9,719 nucleotides of DNA from Lachnospiraceae bacterium (GTDB lineage: Bacteria > Bacillota > Clostridia > Lachnospirales > Lachnospiraceae), in the NCBI GenBank assembly GCA_022798035.1, contig JAAWLS010000064.1, positions 1-9,719 of the forward strand, in the 5' to 3' direction. Position 1 is the first letter of the stretch, and every line of letters begins with the position of its first letter. This document shows positions 1 through 7,301 of the stretch, in pieces. The position numbers were made by a program, and so were the translations under genes. The notes under the pieces are model-generated. The model worked only from the letters and a program-made list of their open reading frames with translations. It made no database searches and had not been told where the DNA came from.

Positions 1-172
1 GGTACAGCAGGCTGGGAATGCTGGAACGCTCCAGTACAGAGGCATCTTTCATGACGGTAATCATCAACTTAACAAAGATTGCGGCAAAGGTCACTGCAAG
101 CTGGATGACGAAAGCCAGAAGAAACGGAAGCAGACAAAACAGGATGCTCCCGATTTTTTTTAATATTTTCAT
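1..172 (-). CDS. Membrane protein, N-terminal fragment (possible CPBP-type)
   Basis: The gene reads leftward from an ATG at 172 and leaves the window after 57 codons without a stop. An AAAGGA ribosome site lies just upstream (about 182-187 on the plus strand), and a good promoter lies further up. The visible peptide begins MKILKKIGSILF, a short basic N terminus. A long hydrophobic stretch follows at about residues 9-37, which is a probable membrane segment or signal anchor, and then a polar section containing KDASVLERSS. The K-rich start plus a long hydrophobic helix resembles Clostridial CPBP intramembrane proteases, but the catalytic motifs of that family would lie outside the window. The family assignment is therefore only a guess. 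It is divergent from the DUF2185/DUF4241 gene and shares a 262-bp intergenic region with it. Confidence 0.6.
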   Translation of the reverse strand, partial: MKILKKIGSILFCLLPFLLAFVIQLAVTFAAIFVKLMITVMKDASVLERSSIPSLLY

Positions 173-215
173 AAATTCAGTTCCTTTCTGAGAGATATGA
201 TAAAATTTCATAATT

Positions 216-244
216 ATTATAAAACTGCAGACAGAAAAAAACAA
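216..244 (-). promoter_or_regulatory. Sigma-A promoter of the leftward membrane-protein gene
   Basis: Read on the minus strand there is TTGTTT (244-239), a 17-bp spacer and a perfect TATAAT (221-216). The predicted start is about 209, leaving a leader of roughly 37 nt before the ATG at 172. Spacing and the perfect -10 make this a sound call from sequence alone. Confidence 0.6.
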
Positions 245-330
245 GTTGGTTTTGTTTTTGCATTTTGTCATGTACGGAATCAAACGGGAGGCTGGCAGGA
301 AACGGACAGGCCTTTGATTGACGGAAATGG

Positions 331-359
331 TTGAAATTCTTTTGGATTTTTTATACAAT
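331..359 (+). promoter_or_regulatory. Sigma-A promoter of the DUF2185/DUF4241 gene
   Basis: TTGAAA (331-336), a 17-bp spacer and TACAAT (354-359) give a near-consensus promoter. The expected start is about 366, so the leader is about 70 nt. The leader would include the 14-bp palindrome at 385-398. dnaE may be transcribed from the same promoter, since no promoter or terminator is evident in the 22-bp gap before it. Confidence 0.6.
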
Positions 360-360
360 C

Positions 361-398
361 AAACATAGAGAAACATAGAATTATTTCGTATATACGAA
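361..398. promoter_or_regulatory. Operator-like palindrome with adjacent direct repeats
   Basis: TTCGTATATACGAA at 385-398 is a perfect 14-bp palindrome just downstream of the predicted transcription start. It is preceded by two copies of AAACATAGA (361-369 and 371-379). Position and symmetry fit a roadblock-type repressor site. I do not recognise the regulator. Confidence 0.45.
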
Positions 399-434
399 GA
401 TTTTTGATAAAGGGGACAGGAAAGGAGAACGTGA

Positions 435-1604
435 ATGGGATTATTCAGCAGAAAGAAAAATGAAAAAGAGGCAAAAGCAGAGAGAAAAGAGAAGGTAGAA
501 GGGACACAGCAGGAGCAGTCCAAAAGGAGAGAGCCGGCAAAAGAGGCGCGGCAGAAACAGTCTGGAAAGAAAGAATACATAAAAGGGGCAGGGGGCACGA
601 TAGTCAGTAAATCCATTCTGGAGGGAACCTCAAAATTGAAGTGGCTGTTCCGACAGGAAGGCGGTCATGGAAATGGATGGATTGCCTTTGGAGATGCCGA
701 TACCCAGGAGTATGTGGACAATCCGGACAATATGACGATTGTGGATTTTAATGAGCTTGCCAACATAGAACCTGCCGTTGTAAACGTTTTTTTTCTGCCG
801 GTGGGAGCTGACCTGGAATTTTGTGATGATAAGACAGGAAAATATTTTGTGGACACCAGAACCGGAGAGGAAATCAGAGGGCAGGTGCTCCATCCTCTGC
901 AGGCAGCTTTTGAGAAGAATCTGAAATTTTTAAATAAAGAATCCTATCCAGAAGAGTTTTTCAGGGAATTGTTCACTCCAGACCACCGCAGGGAAAATTT
1001 TGTGGTGGGAGAGGCGGATTTTCCTACAGGAGAGATTGTTCTGGCAGACCCCCTTGTCTATTTAGGCACAGAGTATATGGTTACGTTGGAACGGCGTATT
1101 CCGGCGGGGAGTTATCCTGTGGAACTTGCAGTCTGCCACTCTGAAATTGCGGGAACGAGAATCGTCGGGGCAAGGCTGATTATCAGCGGAGAAGAAGCTG
1201 TCCGTCATGAAATTGCAATGCCAAAAGGCAGTGAAATTGGAAGCATGGGAGAACCGGGGGTCTGGGCCTTTTTCGGTGTGGATGGCGGAATGGCCTGCTT
1301 TTCTGACACGGAAGCGGCAGAAAAGTACCGCAGTTTTTCAAAAAACTGGCAGAGTAAAAATCCCGGCAAGAATCCATATCTCGATTATTTCGCGCCTCTG
1401 TTCCAGGAGAGTTGTGAGAAATATCCACAGGTACAGCGGGAAGGCGGCGATTTCCTCCAGTGGCAGATACCAGGAACAGACTGCAGGCTGGTTATGTTTA
1501 CCAGCGGCATGGGAGACGGAATTTATAGTGGATATTGGGGAATGGATGCTAAAGGCGAGGCGGCGGAACTTGTGATTCCCTTTATCAATCCTGCGTACAT
1601 TTAA
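435..1604 (+). CDS. DUF2185 (Imm33-like) + DUF4241 domain protein
   Basis: The 389-residue protein starts at an ATG 7 nt after AAAGGAG (421-427). Residues 1-50 are a highly charged, lysine/glutamate-rich linker with no signal peptide, so the protein is probably cytoplasmic. Residues about 53-145 match the DUF2185/Imm33 pattern: a GGTIVSKSIL strand, a W..R..GGHGNGW stretch, a DNPDN turn, and a PVGADLEFCDDKTG end. Residues about 190-383 resemble DUF4241, with FPTGEIVLADPL (196-207), ERRIPAGSYPVELAV (219-233), GVDGGMACFSD (281-291) and a C-terminal GIYSGYWGMDAKGEAAEL. Both domains are known from immunity proteins of polymorphic toxin systems and from orphan housekeeping-neighbourhood genes. No toxin gene is visible here, so a true immunity role is not shown. 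It lies 22 bp upstream of dnaE in the same orientation and may be co-transcribed with it. Confidence 0.8.
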   Translation: MGLFSRKKNEKEAKAERKEKVEGTQQEQSKRREPAKEARQKQSGKKEYIKGAGGTIVSKSILEGTSKLKWLFRQEGGHGNGWIAFGDADTQEYVDNPDNMTIVDFNELANIEPAVVNVFFLPVGADLEFCDDKTGKYFVDTRTGEEIRGQVLHPLQAAFEKNLKFLNKESYPEEFFRELFTPDHRRENFVVGEADFPTGEIVLADPLVYLGTEYMVTLERRIPAGSYPVELAVCHSEIAGTRIVGARLIISGEEAVRHEIAMPKGSEIGSMGEPGVWAFFGVDGGMACFSDTEAAEKYRSFSKNWQSKNPGKNPYLDYFAPLFQESCEKYPQVQREGGDFLQWQIPGTDCRLVMFTSGMGDGIYSGYWGMDAKGEAAELVIPFINPAYI

Positions 1605-1626
1605 TAAGTGAAATAAGGGAGGAATT

Positions 1627-4600
1627 ATGTCGTTTGTACATCTTCACGTCCACACGGAGTACAGTCTCCTGGACGGTTCCAATAAGATAAAAGAATACGT
1701 TGCAAGAGTGAAAGAACTGGGGATGAATGCGGCGGCCATTACAGACCATGGAGTGATGTACGGAGTGATTGATTTTTACCGTGAAGCCCTTGCGGCAGAC
1801 ATCAAACCTATTCTGGGATGTGAAGTCTATGTGGCTCCCGGTTCCCGGTTTGACAGAGAGAAGGTGGAAGGAGAGGACCGCTATTTTCATTTGGTTCTTC
1901 TGGCAGAAAATAATCAGGGATACAGCAATTTAATGAAAATTGTTTCCAGAGGATTTACGGAAGGATATTATTACCGACCGAGAGTGGACAGAGAGGTGCT
2001 GGAGAAATACCATGAAGGGCTGATTGTCTTAAGCGCCTGTCTGGCGGGAGAGGTGCAGAAACTGCTTTCCAGAGGCGCCTATGAGGAGGCAAAAGAGGCA
2101 GCCCTTTGGTATGACAATACCTTTGGACGGGGAAACTATTTTTTGGAACTTCAAGACCACGGTCTGTCAGAGCAGCAGAATGTGAATCAGCAGCTTCTGC
2201 GGCTGAGCAGAGATACGGGAATTCCTTTGGCAGCCACAAATGACGTGCATTACACTTATGAGACGGATGTGGATTCCCATGACATTCTGCTGTGCATTCA
2301 GACCGGGAAGAAACTGTCTGATGAGAACAGAATGCGCTACGAGGGAGGGCAGTTTTTTGTAAAATCCGAAGAGCAGATGAGAGAGCTGTTTCCTTACGCC
2401 CTGGAAGCTTTGGAAAATACCCAGAAAATTGCAGACCGCTGTCAGGTGGAGATTGAATTCGGGGTGACGAAGCTGCCGAAATTTGATGTGCCGAAAGGCT
2501 GCACTTCCTGGGAATATCTGCAGCAGCTGTGCTATGAGGGATTGGAGCGCAGATATCCTTCCGAGGACAATATGGTATTTATTCCAGGAAGGGAAGAGAA
2601 AATTTCTCTGGATGAGATAAAGAAACAGCTTCGATATGAGCTGGATATTATTCAGCAGATGGGATATGTGGACTATTTTTTGATTGTCTGGGATTTCATC
2701 CGTTTTGCCAGGGACAATGGAATTGCAGTGGGACCAGGCAGAGGAAGCGCCGCAGGCTCCATTGTAGCTTACACCTTGAAGATTACCAATATTGACCCTC
2801 TCCGCTACAATCTTATTTTTGAGCGTTTTCTGAATCCAGAGCGTGTGACGATGCCGGATATTGATATAGATTTCTGTGTGGAGCGGCGGCAGGAAGTTAT
2901 TGACTATGTGAGTCAAAAATATGGAAAAGACCGGGTGGTACAGATTGTTACTTTTGGTACGATGGCTGCCAGGGGCGTTATCCGGGATGTGGGCCGCGTC
3001 ATGGACATGCCTTACGCTTTTGTGGACAACATCGCAAAACAGATTCCCACAGAGCTGGGAATTACCATAGATAAGGCTTTAAATATGAACCGGGAGCTGC
3101 GAAGCCTGTATGAAAATGATGAGAGCATTACGAAGCTGATTGATATGTCCAAACGTCTGGAAGGACTGCCCAGGCATACTTCCATGCACGCGGCAGGAGT
3201 GGTAATCAGCTCCAAGGAGATTGACGAGTTTGTGCCGCTGTCGAGAGGAAGCGACGGTGCAGTTACCACCCAGTTTACGATGACGACATTGGAAGAATTG
3301 GGCCTGTTGAAAATGGATTTTCTAGGCCTGCGCAACTTGACGGTACTGCAGGATGCAGTGAATCTCATTCAGGATGACAAGGACGTTCATCTGGATATTG
3401 ACAAAATTGATTTTGATGACAAGGACGTGCTGGATTCCCTCGGAACGGGAAAGACAGAAGGCGTGTTCCAGTTAGAAAGCGCCGGAATGAAGAACTTTAT
3501 GAAGGAGCTGAAACCTCAGAGCCTGGAAGATATCATTGCCGGAATTTCGCTGTATCGGCCAGGGCCTATGGAATTTATCCCGGATTATATCCGGGGGAAA
3601 AATAATCCGGATTCCGTCACCTACGACTGTCCCCAGTTAGAACCGATTCTTATGCCCACGTATGGGTGTATCGTGTATCAGGAACAGGTGATGCAGATTG
3701 TGCGCGACCTTGCAGGATATACGCTGGGACGCAGTGATTTGGTGCGCCGGGCCATGTCCAAAAAAAAAGGCTCCGTTATGGAGAAAGAGAGACAGAACTT
3801 TGTGTACGGTAATCCCGAAGAAGGGGTTCCGGGCTGTATCAGCAACGGAATCAACGAGAAAACTGCCCACAAGATTTACGATGATATGATTGATTTTGCC
3901 AAGTACGCTTTCAACAAGTCTCATGCGGCTGCTTATGCAGTAGTGGCCTATCAGACGGCTTATCTGAAATACTATTATCCGCTGGAATATATGGCTGCCT
4001 TGATGAGTTCCGTCATGGGCCATATCGGCAAAATCTCTGAGTATATTTTCACCTGCAGGCAGATGGGAATCAAAGTGCTTCCTCCCAGCGTCAACGAGGG
4101 AGAGAGCAATTTTTCTGTGTCTGGAGACGCCATACGTTATGGACTGTCCGCCATAAAGAGCGTTAATCACGCGTTTATCGACAATCTCTGTCAGGAGCGG
4201 AAAGAGAGAGGCAGATTTGCCAATCTGAAAGATTTTCTGACCCGCATGACAGGAAAGGAAATCAACAAACGCGTAGTGGAAAATCTGATTAAAGCAGGAG
4301 CCCTGGACAGTCTTGGGGGCACCCGCAAACAGAATATGATGGTGTATGCAGGTATTATGGAGGACATTGCCCAGGCGAAAAAAAATACAATGGCGGGACA
4401 GATGACATTGTTCGATTTGGCCGGAGAAGAGGAGAAAGCGGAATTTGAGATAAAACTTCCTGATGTGGGAGAGTACGCCAAAGAGACATATCTGGGATTT
4501 GAAAAAGAAGTTCTGGGTATCTACTTAAGCGGACATCCTCTGGAGGAATACGAGGAAAAATGGCGGAAAAACATCACAAGAGTCACCACCGACTTTATCT

Positions 4601-5151
4601 TGGAAGAGGAGAGCGGGCAGACGAAAGTTCAGGACGGAGAAAATGCTATAGTGGGAGGAATGATTGTGGATAAAACCATAAAATACACCAAAAACAATCA
4701 GACCATGGCATTTATTACGCTGGAGGATTTGGTGGGAAACCTGGAAATCATTATTTTTCCCAGAGATTATGAGAAGAACAGCCACCTTCTGAAAATGGAT
4801 GAGAAAGTGTTTGTCAAAGGGCGGGCTGTCACGGAAGAGGAGAAAAACGGGAAATTAATCTGTGAAAAAATCTATTCTTTTGACGACACCAGAAAGGAAC
4901 TCTGGCTGCAGTTTGACACGAAAGAGACCTACCAGCAAAAGGAAAATGAGCTTTTGGACATGCTGAAATCCAGCGATGGGAAAGATAATGTGGTAATTTA
5001 TATTTCCGGAGATAAGCAGATGAAACGTCTGCCGCCCAGCTGGAATATCAGCAGTTCTCCCGAAATCGTCAACAAATTAACTAACTTTTTAGGAGAAAAT
5101 AACGTAAAAGTTGTAGAAAAGAGCATTGAAAATACAAGAAAAAGAGATTAG
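1627..5151 (+). CDS. dnaE: DNA polymerase III alpha subunit (DnaE)
   Basis: This 1174-residue C-family replicative polymerase has a usual DnaE length. The start is an ATG 4 nt after AAGGGAGG (1615-1622). The PHP domain comes first, and all nine usual metal ligands appear present: H7, H9, D16, H41, E66, H88, C138, D206 and H208. That suggests an active PHP site, unlike the degenerate one in E. coli. The polymerase core has GPGRGSAAGS (369-378), catalytic aspartates in PDIDIDF (D411, D413) and the third in KMDFLGLRNL (D564). A helix-hairpin-helix region lies around 875-897. A clamp-binding motif QMTLFDL sits at 925-931, and an OB-fold nucleic-acid binding domain at about 1005-1085. Clostridia usually also carry PolC, so this protein may share fork synthesis with it. 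dnaE located near pfkA is a known arrangement in Firmicutes. Confidence 0.98.
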   Translation: MSFVHLHVHTEYSLLDGSNKIKEYVARVKELGMNAAAITDHGVMYGVIDFYREALAADIKPILGCEVYVAPGSRFDREKVEGEDRYFHLVLLAENNQGYSNLMKIVSRGFTEGYYYRPRVDREVLEKYHEGLIVLSACLAGEVQKLLSRGAYEEAKEAALWYDNTFGRGNYFLELQDHGLSEQQNVNQQLLRLSRDTGIPLAATNDVHYTYETDVDSHDILLCIQTGKKLSDENRMRYEGGQFFVKSEEQMRELFPYALEALENTQKIADRCQVEIEFGVTKLPKFDVPKGCTSWEYLQQLCYEGLERRYPSEDNMVFIPGREEKISLDEIKKQLRYELDIIQQMGYVDYFLIVWDFIRFARDNGIAVGPGRGSAAGSIVAYTLKITNIDPLRYNLIFERFLNPERVTMPDIDIDFCVERRQEVIDYVSQKYGKDRVVQIVTFGTMAARGVIRDVGRVMDMPYAFVDNIAKQIPTELGITIDKALNMNRELRSLYENDESITKLIDMSKRLEGLPRHTSMHAAGVVISSKEIDEFVPLSRGSDGAVTTQFTMTTLEELGLLKMDFLGLRNLTVLQDAVNLIQDDKDVHLDIDKIDFDDKDVLDSLGTGKTEGVFQLESAGMKNFMKELKPQSLEDIIAGISLYRPGPMEFIPDYIRGKNNPDSVTYDCPQLEPILMPTYGCIVYQEQVMQIVRDLAGYTLGRSDLVRRAMSKKKGSVMEKERQNFVYGNPEEGVPGCISNGINEKTAHKIYDDMIDFAKYAFNKSHAAAYAVVAYQTAYLKYYYPLEYMAALMSSVMGHIGKISEYIFTCRQMGIKVLPPSVNEGESNFSVSGDAIRYGLSAIKSVNHAFIDNLCQERKERGRFANLKDFLTRMTGKEINKRVVENLIKAGALDSLGGTRKQNMMVYAGIMEDIAQAKKNTMAGQMTLFDLAGEEEKAEFEIKLPDVGEYAKETYLGFEKEVLGIYLSGHPLEEYEEKWRKNITRVTTDFILEEESGQTKVQDGENAIVGGMIVDKTIKYTKNNQTMAFITLEDLVGNLEIIIFPRDYEKNSHLLKMDEKVFVKGRAVTEEEKNGKLICEKIYSFDDTRKELWLQFDTKETYQQKENELLDMLKSSDGKDNVVIYISGDKQMKRLPPSWNISSSPEIVNKLTNFLGENNVKVVEKSIENTRKRD

Positions 5152-5154
5152 AAT
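5126..5154 (+). promoter_or_regulatory. Promoter overlapping the end of dnaE, driving pfkA
   Basis: TTGAAA (5126-5131), a 17-bp spacer and TAGAAT (5149-5154) overlap the last codons of dnaE. The predicted start, about 5161, would place the repeat element at 5168 at the very beginning of the pfkA transcript and give a leader of about 250 nt. No better promoter was seen closer to pfkA. Confidence 0.5.
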
Positions 5155-5167
5155 GGAGTAAATTGAA

Positions 5168-5241
5168 TGATATCAGGGGCAAAAGTCAGGACTCATTCCT
5201 GCTTACAGGATAAGAGTCCTGACTTAATGACCCGCACACAC
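5168..5241 (+). repeat. Dispersed leader repeat, copy A (upstream of pfkA)
   Basis: This copy starts with TGATATCA (5168-5175). A 12-bp perfect stem follows, AAGTCAGGACTC (5183-5194) with GAGTCCTGACTT (5214-5225). Nested inside it is a second stem, TCCTG/CAGGA (5197-5201 and 5206-5210). The 3' arm leads into one 28-bp unit, ending in CCCGCACACAC at about 5241. The minus strand of 7737-7681 aligns with 5168-5225 at about 45 of 58 positions by eye, including TGATATCAG, GCAAAA, TTCCTGC and ATAAGAGTCCTGA. The hairpin has no U tract after it, so it is not an ordinary dnaE terminator. Confidence 0.7.
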
Positions 5242-5245
5242 ATAA

Positions 5246-5335
5246 GGAAGTAGTGATTTTCTTTTGAAAATCAACGGCTTCCGAATGGGTGTAGAATTGC
5301 GAGAGCTGTATACAGCGGAGCAATTCGTGATATCA
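5246..5335 (+). promoter_or_regulatory. Structured part of the pfkA leader (two further hairpins)
   Basis: Downstream of the repeat hairpin are two more stem-loops. The first has GATTTTC/GAAAATC with a TTTT loop (5255-5272), enclosed by GGAAG/CTTCC (5246-5250 and 5278-5282). The second has GAATTGC/GCAATTC (5294-5300 and 5320-5326) enclosing the palindrome GCTGTATACAGC (5305-5316). A second TGATATCA lies at 5328-5335, so the 168-bp block 5168-5335 is bounded by the same octamer on both sides. No known riboswitch class was recognised. The rest of the gap to pfkA (5336-5398) shows only a short ATTAT-CGA-ATAAT dyad at 5364-5376. Confidence 0.5.
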
Positions 5336-5411
5336 TAAGAGTCAAAATATCTTTTGTCCCAACATTATCGAATAATTTAGGCCAGAGGACAGGAAAACAG
5401 GAGGGATGGTT

Positions 5412-6386
5412 ATGGCAAGAGAAATACAGACAATCGGAGTATTGACCAGCGGCGGCGATGCACCGGGCATGAACGCGGCAATCCGTGCGGTTGTGAGAGA
5501 AGGAATTGCCAAAGGCAAGAAAGTAAAGGGAATTAAGAGGGGATATGCCGGATTGCTTCAGGAAGAGATTATAGATATGAAAGCACAGGATGTCTCAGAT
5601 ACCATCCAAAGAGGAGGTACCATTCTGCAGACTGCCAGATGTATGGAGTTTACCACGCCGGAAGGACAGGAATTGGGAGCTGAAATTTGCAGAAAACATG
5701 GAATTGACGGCATCATTGTAATCGGCGGCGACGGTTCTTTTAAAGGAGCACAGAAACTAGCGGCTCTCGGCATCAATACCATAGCAATTCCGGGAACCAT
5801 TGATTTAGATATTGCCTGTACAGAATACACCATTGGCTTTGATACGGCTGTCAACACAGCTATGGACGCGATTGACAAAGTACGTGATACTTCCACATCC
5901 CACGAGAGATGCTCCATCATCGAAGTTATGGGCCGGGGTGCTGGATATATTGCACTGTGGTGCGGAATTGCAAACGGTGCGGAGGATATTCTGCTGCCGG
6001 AGAAATATGATTATGACGAACAGAAGCTGGTGGATAATATTATAGCCAACCGCAAGCGTGGAAAGAAACACCACATTATTATCAATGCAGAAGGAATCGG
6101 ACATTCGGCAAGTATGGCGAAGCGCATTGAGGCAGCCACGGGACTTGAGACCCGGGCAACCATTCTGGGACACATGCAGAGAGGCGGAAGTCCTACTTGT
6201 AAAGACCGCGTTTATGCCTCCACTATGGGCGCATATGCTGTGGATTTGCTTTGCGAAGGAAAGTCCAACCGAGTGGTGGGCTACCGTCATGGAGATTACG
6301 TGGACTTTGATATTGATGAAGCGCTGGCAATGGAGAAAGTGCTGCCGGAATATCAGTTCCAGGTATGCCGGAATCTGAGTGTATAG
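5412..6386 (+). CDS. pfkA: ATP-dependent 6-phosphofructokinase
   Basis: This is the committed step of glycolysis: fructose 6-phosphate plus ATP to fructose 1,6-bisphosphate, in the cytosol as a homotetramer. I chose the ATG at 5412 (324 residues) because AGGAGGG at 5399-5405 is 6 nt away. The in-frame ATG at 5406 would touch the ribosome site. The sequence shows TSGGDAPGMNAAIR near the N terminus, GGDGS at 105-109, PGTIDLD at 127-133, MGRGAGY at 173-179, and R248 followed by HMQRGGSP at 254-261. Glycine after GGD and after P in PGTID marks the ATP-using rather than the pyrophosphate-using type. Catalytic T129, D131 and D133 are present. The usual Asn between the two aspartates (TIDND) is Leu here, which I believe is common in this lineage. 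The long structured leader suggests post-transcriptional control. Confidence 0.97.
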   Translation: MAREIQTIGVLTSGGDAPGMNAAIRAVVREGIAKGKKVKGIKRGYAGLLQEEIIDMKAQDVSDTIQRGGTILQTARCMEFTTPEGQELGAEICRKHGIDGIIVIGGDGSFKGAQKLAALGINTIAIPGTIDLDIACTEYTIGFDTAVNTAMDAIDKVRDTSTSHERCSIIEVMGRGAGYIALWCGIANGAEDILLPEKYDYDEQKLVDNIIANRKRGKKHHIIINAEGIGHSASMAKRIEAATGLETRATILGHMQRGGSPTCKDRVYASTMGAYAVDLLCEGKSNRVVGYRHGDYVDFDIDEALAMEKVLPEYQFQVCRNLSV

Positions 6387-6393
6387 AATGCAG

Positions 6394-6433
6394 CAGTTTG
6401 GCGGCGTCTTTGCGAATGGCGTGAGCCAAACTG
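6394..6433 (+). other. Stem-loop between pfkA and the methyltransferase gene
   Basis: CAGTTTGGC (6394-6402) pairs perfectly with GCCAAACTG (6425-6433) around a 22-nt loop, 8 nt after the pfkA stop. No U run follows, so it is not a standard terminator. It may protect the 3' end of the pfkA message or be a processing site within a pfkA-methyltransferase transcript. Confidence 0.5.
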
Positions 6434-6458
6434 TTGACAAAGCTGAGAGGAAAATATT

Positions 6459-7250
6459 ATGATAACGAGTTCTGCAAACCAGCAGATGAAACGTGTGATA
6501 CAGTTAAATAAGAAATCAAAAACCCGCTGGGAACAGCGGGTTTTTGTGGCAGAAGGAATCAAAATGTGCTTGGAGGCGCCAAGAGAAAATATCGAGGCCA
6601 TGTACATTTCCGAATCTTTTGCTGTGGAAATAGAAAATTCAGAGGAAAGACGCAGGCAGTTTCAGGGATATTCCTATGAAGTTGTGGCAGACCGTATCTT
6701 TCAGGCTGTCAGCGATACCAAGACTCCTCAGGGGGTTCTCTGTCTGGTAAAGATGCCGGAGTATCGTCTGGAAGATTTGCTGGGAGACAATCAGACAGCT
6801 GCCCATCTGCTGATTCTGGAGAGCATTCAGGACCCTGGGAATCTGGGAACAATGATAAGAACCGGAGAAGGGGCGGGAATCACGGGAGTCCTTATGAATC
6901 GGACGACTGTTGATATCTATCATCCCAAGACTGTCCGGGCCACTATGGGTTCCCTGTATCGAGTTCCCTTTTATGTGGCTGATGACCTGCAGGATGCTGT
7001 CCGGAAACTAAAGGAAAAAGGAGTGGCCCTGTATGCAGCCCATTTGGCAGGAAATCTATCTTATGACCAGCCTGACTATACAAAGGATGCAGGATTTTTA
7101 ATTGGAAACGAGGGAAATGGCCTGTGTCCTGAAACAGCCCAGTTGGCAGATACCTATATTAGGATTCCAATGGAAGGAAAAGTAGAGTCTTTGAATGCGG
7201 CAGTTGCCGCTGCACTGTTGATGTATGAGACAAACAGACAGAGGAAATGA
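6459..7250 (+). CDS. TrmH/SpoU-family RNA 2'-O-methyltransferase
   Basis: The protein has 263 residues, a normal length for the two-domain members of the family. They transfer a methyl group from S-adenosylmethionine to a ribose 2'-OH in rRNA or tRNA. The N-terminal part (about 1-95) resembles the substrate-binding domain, with the KKSKTRWEQRVFVAEG stretch typical of these proteins. The SPOUT knot region has all three motifs: QDPGNLGTMIRT (124-135), IGNEGNGL (215-222) and IPMEGKVESLNAAVAAA (236-252), including the catalytic-type arginine R134 and the N246 of motif 3. The start ATG follows GAGAGGA at 6445-6451. It is 72 bp downstream of pfkA on the same strand with no terminator between, so co-transcription is likely. 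The exact RNA target cannot be read from sequence, so no symbol is given. Confidence 0.92.
   Translation: MITSSANQQMKRVIQLNKKSKTRWEQRVFVAEGIKMCLEAPRENIEAMYISESFAVEIENSEERRRQFQGYSYEVVADRIFQAVSDTKTPQGVLCLVKMPEYRLEDLLGDNQTAAHLLILESIQDPGNLGTMIRTGEGAGITGVLMNRTTVDIYHPKTVRATMGSLYRVPFYVADDLQDAVRKLKEKGVALYAAHLAGNLSYDQPDYTKDAGFLIGNEGNGLCPETAQLADTYIRIPMEGKVESLNAAVAAALLMYETNRQRK
6517..6546 (+). terminator. Intrinsic-terminator-like hairpin inside the methyltransferase CDS
   Basis: Codons about 20-30 contain a perfect 13-bp inverted repeat, CAAAAACCCGCTG and CAGCGGGTTTTTG (6517-6529 and 6534-6546). The loop is GGAA, a GNRA tetraloop. The 3' side ends in TTTTT, so the GC-rich core CCCGCTG/CAGCGGG followed by U5 has the form of a rho-independent terminator. 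A ribosome translating the gene would normally melt it. Confidence 0.6.
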
Positions 7251-7269
7251 GAGAGTTGGTCTCATTTCC
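7243..7269. other. Stem-loop at the convergent gene end
   Basis: GGAAATGAGA (7243-7252) pairs with TCTCATTTCC (7260-7269) around a 7-nt loop. The 5' arm includes the stop codon of the methyltransferase gene. It lies in the 51-bp gap before the convergent 86-codon gene and could end or protect both messages. It lacks a clear U tract on either strand. Confidence 0.5.
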
Positions 7270-7301
7270 GCAGGAATTTAAGTACTAAGGACTTTTCAAT
7301 T

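Noticed and set aside
278..319. AATCAAA/TTTGATT inverted repeat upstream of the first promoter
   Set aside because: Seven-base AT-rich arms 28 bp apart are expected by chance in this composition.
2167..2916. 249-codon minus-strand frame within dnaE
   Set aside because: It is antisense to an intact, clearly conserved dnaE and has no recognisable protein features.
5183..5225. dnaE terminator
   Set aside because: The hairpin is strong but is followed by AATGACCC rather than a U tract, and the same element recurs at the start of another gene's leader.
6434..6463. TTGACA at 6434 with TATGAT at 6458 as a promoter for the methyltransferase gene
   Set aside because: The -10 would overlap the start codon, so the transcript would begin inside the gene.
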